NCBI GenBank assembly: GCA_019638835.1
Contig: JAHBTC010000021.1
Coordinates: 1 to 33,463, forward strand
Length of the DNA stretch: 33,463 nucleotides
Origin: Fimbriimonadaceae bacterium
GTDB lineage: Bacteria > Armatimonadota > Fimbriimonadia > Fimbriimonadales > Fimbriimonadaceae
Reading direction: 5' to 3'
The position numbers and the translations under genes were made by a program. The notes beneath the pieces are model-generated. The model had not been told where the DNA came from and did no database searches. It saw nothing but the letters and a program-made list of their open reading frames with translations. Within the stretch, counting starts at the first letter, position 1. Each line of letters opens with the position of its first letter. Below are positions 30,838 to 33,463 of this stretch, in pieces.

Positions 30838-32091
30838 TTAGTCGCGAGGCGATGTGAAAATCAGCGTGGCGTTGTGACCACCAAAACCGAACGAGTTCGA
30901 CAGTACATTTCGAATCTTCATTGGTCTGGCTTCGTTCGGCACGTAATCTAGATCGCAAGCCGGGTCAGGATTCTCGTAATTGATGGTTGGCGGCGCAATT
31001 TGCGACTCCAATGCCTTGATACAAGCGATTGCCTCGAGTGCGCCGGCGGCCCCCAGAGTGTGTCCAATCTGTGACTTGGTGCTGCTCACTGCAAGTTGAT
31101 CGGCATGCGTGCCAAACAAAGTCCGAATAGCGAGTGTTTCCGTGCGGTCATTAAGATCGGTACTCGTCCCGTGGGCGTTGATGTAATCAATGTCCTCGTT
31201 CGCGATCCCCGCGTTGCGAATTGCCATTTGCATTGCCCGCACTGCCCCATTGCCATCGGGCGAGGGTGAAGTGATGTGATGAGCATCGCCACTCTGCCCG
31301 TAGCCAATCAACTCAGCATAGATTTTCGCTCCCCGCGATTGAGCGTGCTCTAACTCTTCGAGTACGAGAACACCCGCGCCTTCACCGATCAAGAAGCCAT
31401 CTCGTTCGGCATCAAAAGGACGACTTGCATGAAGTGGGTCGTCGTTGCGCGTACTCATGGTGCGCGCCGCACAGAACCCAGCCATACTTATCGGGTTGAT
31501 GGGAGCTTCAGCCCCACCGGCGATCATGGCAATGGCGTCGCCCCGCGAAATCATTGCCGCCGCCTCGCCGATAGAGTTTGCGCCGGTAGCGCATGCCGTG
31601 ACGACACACGAGTTGGGGCCGCGAAATCCATGTTGAATTGAGACGAACCCACTACACATGTCAGGGATCATGTACGGCACGAGGAAGGGTGAAATCCGGC
31701 GAGGGCCATCCTTGATGAGTTTCTCGTACTGCTCGCAAAGGGTGATGAGACCGCCAATGCCGGAGCCAATCAGTACTCCTGCATTGATGCGGGCATCGTC
31801 GCCTTCCGGAAAACCGGAATCGAGCACGGCTTGCTTTGCAGCGGCCGCCGCGAAAGCAATGACGCGATCGATTCGAGACGCATCCTTCCCCTCCACCCAG
31901 TCGGACGGGTCGAAATTCTTGACCTCAGCTCCTATCCGAGTCGTGAAGGCGCTGACGTCAAGTTGAGTGATCGGGCCAGCACCGTTTGCTCCATTCGTCA
32001 GTGCCGACCAGTAGTCGGAAACACCAATTCCAACGGGAGACACGGCCCCAAGCCCTGTGACGACAACACGACGCCACCTACGTTCACTCAT
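30838..32091 (-). CDS. fabF: Beta-ketoacyl-ACP synthase II
   Basis: Condensing enzyme that extends acyl-ACP with malonyl-ACP. The 417-residue protein has the nucleophile Cys167 (VVTACATGANSIG), and the two catalytic His residues in YINAHGTSTDLND and KSQIGHTLGAAG, with the gatekeeper region SNSFGFGGHNATLIF at the C-terminus. All are typical of FabF/KAS II. It lies 27 bp after acpP in the order fabD-fabG-acpP-fabF, the usual one. Confidence 0.97.
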   Translation of the reverse strand: MSERRWRRVVVTGLGAVSPVGIGVSDYWSALTNGANGAGPITQLDVSAFTTRIGAEVKNFDPSDWVEGKDASRIDRVIAFAAAAAKQAVLDSGFPEGDDARINAGVLIGSGIGGLITLCEQYEKLIKDGPRRISPFLVPYMIPDMCSGFVSIQHGFRGPNSCVVTACATGANSIGEAAAMISRGDAIAMIAGGAEAPINPISMAGFCAARTMSTRNDDPLHASRPFDAERDGFLIGEGAGVLVLEELEHAQSRGAKIYAELIGYGQSGDAHHITSPSPDGNGAVRAMQMAIRNAGIANEDIDYINAHGTSTDLNDRTETLAIRTLFGTHADQLAVSSTKSQIGHTLGAAGALEAIACIKALESQIAPPTINYENPDPACDLDYVPNEARPMKIRNVLSNSFGFGGHNATLIFTSPRD

Positions 32092-32118
32092 AAGATCAGA
32101 AGGAGCGAAAACCGGGGG

Positions 32119-32358
32119 TTAGTTGCTCTTCGACTTGATGTAGTCAACCAGTGAACCAACGGTCTTCAGGTTGCCAGCATCATCGTCCGGAACCTCAATT
32201 CCGAACTCTTCTTCAACCGCCATGATCAATTCGACCACGTCGAGCGAATCAGCGTTGAGGTCCTCAGTAAACGAGGCGGACTCAACGACTTCTGACTCGC
32301 TGCACTTCAATTCTTCGCAAACGACTTTCTTTACGCGTTCCAGGATGTTGTCGGACAT
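32119..32358 (-). CDS. acpP: Acyl carrier protein
   Basis: A 79-residue acidic carrier of acyl chains. The 4'-phosphopantetheine attachment residue is Ser38 in LNADSLDVVELIMAVEEEFG. The four-helix pattern and the length are standard, although the two Cys near residues 14 and 19 (VCEELKC) are uncommon. The ATG has a strong GGGGGAG ribosome site which lies partly inside a small hairpin (32370-32389). It is flanked by fabG and fabF. Confidence 0.97.
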   Translation of the reverse strand: MSDNILERVKKVVCEELKCSESEVVESASFTEDLNADSLDVVELIMAVEEEFGIEVPDDDAGNLKTVGSLVDYIKSKSN

Positions 32359-32369
32359 GCTTCTGGCTC

Positions 32370-32389
32370 CCCCTGCCTTTTGTCAGGGG
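32370..32389 (-). promoter_or_regulatory. Hairpin covering the acpP ribosome site
   Basis: Arms CCCCTG (32370-32375) and CAGGGG (32384-32389) flank an 8-nt loop in the fabG-acpP gap. In the minus-strand mRNA the 3' arm overlaps the GGGGGAG Shine-Dalgarno sequence of acpP, so folding could reduce translation. Without a T-run it is not a classical terminator. Confidence 0.35.
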
Positions 32390-32457
32390 CGGGCGGATAT
32401 TACCATCGGCTTTCTACGGAAGACGCAAGGACCATGTGCGAATGACACGTCCTTTGG

Positions 32458-33195
32458 CTAAAGAGTGAGCCCACCGTCTACGGTAATCGCTTGTCCGGTG
32501 ATGAAACTCGCTTCCTCAGAACATAAGAATCGGACGACGCTGGAAATGTCTTCTGGCTCGCCAAGGCGGCCCACCGTAGTCAACTTGACCACATGTTCGC
32601 GCTGATCTTCGGGCAGTTCAGCAGTCATGTCGGTTGCAATCCAGCCCGGCGCTACGGCGTTCGCCGTGATACCTCGGCTACCCACTTCTTTGGCGAGCGA
32701 CATTGTAAACCCGATGAGGGCGGCCTTGCTGGCTGCGTAGTTGGTTTGTCCAGGGGCACCGTGGAGTCCAACCACGCTGCTAATGGACACGATTCGTCCC
32801 CAGCGAGCCTTCATCATGCCGCGAAGCAACGCCTTGGTCATCCGGTAAGCCCCATTCAGGTTCACGTCGATAACTCGCTGCCAATCTTCGTCGCTCATCC
32901 GCATCAGTAACGTGTCTCGGGTGAGCCCCGCGTTGTTGACGAGAATGGTCGGGGTGCCTAGCTGACTCTCAATATCGCTTACAAGTGCGTCAATCCCGCC
33001 GCCTTCGCCAAGATCAGCCCCAAACGCGATCGCGTTTCCACCTTCATCGGTAATCTGCCGAACAGTCTCCGCCGCATTCTCTGCTTTCGAGGCTAAGCAA
33101 GCGACTTGACACCCATCCTTGGCTAACGCAATCGCAATCGCTTGTCCGATGCCTCGACTAGCACCCGTGACAACGGCAACCTTGCTCTCACTCAT
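32458..33195 (-). CDS. fabG: 3-oxoacyl-ACP reductase
   Basis: NADPH-dependent short-chain dehydrogenase of the fatty-acid cycle. The cofactor motif TGASRGIGQA is at residues 10-19 and NNAG at 87-90. The catalytic triad is Ser140 (ISSVVG), Tyr153 and Lys157 (YAASKAA). FITGQAITVDGGLTL closes the protein, as usual for FabG; 245 residues is normal. Its start overlaps the end of fabD by 8 bp. Confidence 0.96.
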   Translation of the reverse strand: MSESKVAVVTGASRGIGQAIAIALAKDGCQVACLASKAENAAETVRQITDEGGNAIAFGADLGEGGGIDALVSDIESQLGTPTILVNNAGLTRDTLLMRMSDEDWQRVIDVNLNGAYRMTKALLRGMMKARWGRIVSISSVVGLHGAPGQTNYAASKAALIGFTMSLAKEVGSRGITANAVAPGWIATDMTAELPEDQREHVVKLTTVGRLGEPEDISSVVRFLCSEEASFITGQAITVDGGLTL

Positions 33196-33463
33196 TCACA
33201 GCCTCCAATGCTCGCACGGTTTCCTCAAGAGTTGCCGTATCCATGACCCGAAGACTTTGCACCGAAGGATCGATTCTGCGCATTAGACCACCCAGGACCT
33301 CCCCCTGTCCGCATTCCACCAGCGTCGAGACTCCTCTAGAGACCCCAAACCGCATACTTTCCGTCCATCTCACCGGGTTTTGTAGTTGCTGCACCAAAAG
33401 GTTAGACCAGTCATTTTCGGTCGTTGCTGTCACATTACTGATCACGGGGATTGCTCCTGTCCG
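33188..33463 (-). CDS. fabD: Malonyl-CoA:ACP transacylase, C-terminal part
   Basis: The frame runs off the right edge of the window; about 90 C-terminal residues are visible. The PVISNVTA segment, then WVE-type text (LVQQLQNPVRWTESMRFG) and FVECGQG-like LVECGQGEVLGGLMRRI are the end of a FabD fold. The catalytic Ser and His lie mostly outside the window, so the assignment rests on this C-terminal block and on the fabD-fabG-acpP-fabF order. Its stop overlaps the fabG start by 8 bp. Confidence 0.9.
   Translation of the reverse strand, partial: RTGAIPVISNVTATTENDWSNLLVQQLQNPVRWTESMRFGVSRGVSTLVECGQGEVLGGLMRRIDPSVQSLRVMDTATLEETVRALEAVNE

Overview
This window looks like a compact bacterial chromosome segment of moderately high GC (high 50s % by eye). 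Gene content and style suggest a free-living diderm-type bacterium. An Armatimonadota (Fimbriimonadia-like) source is my best guess, from the style of the RHS fragment, the leaderless-looking starts and the gene set. I could not test this by search. Genes are closely packed. Several same-strand neighbours overlap by ATGA, and four convergent pairs share their stop codons.

Layout, left to right. 1-6 kb: acetyl-CoA synthetase, an exported unknown, then a leftward operon of Tat-type intradiol dioxygenase, CBM48-esterase and MFS transporter. 6-9 kb: leftward rpsO-pnp, with an RGG/RD-repeat tail on PNPase. 9.1-10.5 kb: gpsA-folK. 10.5-11.96 kb: an accessory island holding a truncated RHS core fragment, an AT-rich unknown ORF, a 442-bp non-coding stretch and three 25-bp palindromic repeats. 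11.96-16.1 kb: an Fe-S assembly neighbourhood (sufC, sufD, sufT-like, Rrf2 regulator, IscA-type carrier) plus csaA; no sufB or sufS is in the window. 16.3-16.9 kb: a Cys-rich ArsR-type repressor gene overlapping by ATGA a 25-codon gene whose product has 10 Cys, apparently a micro-metallothionein. 16.9-19.9 kb: PPK2, then a MerR-like regulator and a vWA protein with an MshEN/GspE-N-like C-terminus, and tRNA-Ser(CGA). 20-24.7 kb: a thioredoxin-fold protein without the usual Cys motif, gatC-gatA, and a membrane/coiled-coil protein. 24.7-26.2 kb: a Tat/lipobox ferritin-like protein divergent from an HTH-PAS regulator. 26.3-29.5 kb: ispE, a nucleotidyltransferase, small proteins, a YjfB-like protein and an ECF sigma factor. 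29.6-33.5 kb: a receiver-like protein, then the leftward fatty-acid operon fabD(partial)-fabG-acpP-fabF followed by xerC/D.

The best candidates for undescribed biology are (i) the Cys-rich ArsR / 25-residue metallothionein pair, (ii) the MerR / vWA-MshEN pair with a MerR-type long-spacer promoter, (iii) repeated TANNNT hexamers 6-7 nt before start codons, pointing to widespread leaderless transcription, and (iv) the 25-bp palindrome that supplies the stop codon of the RHS fragment.
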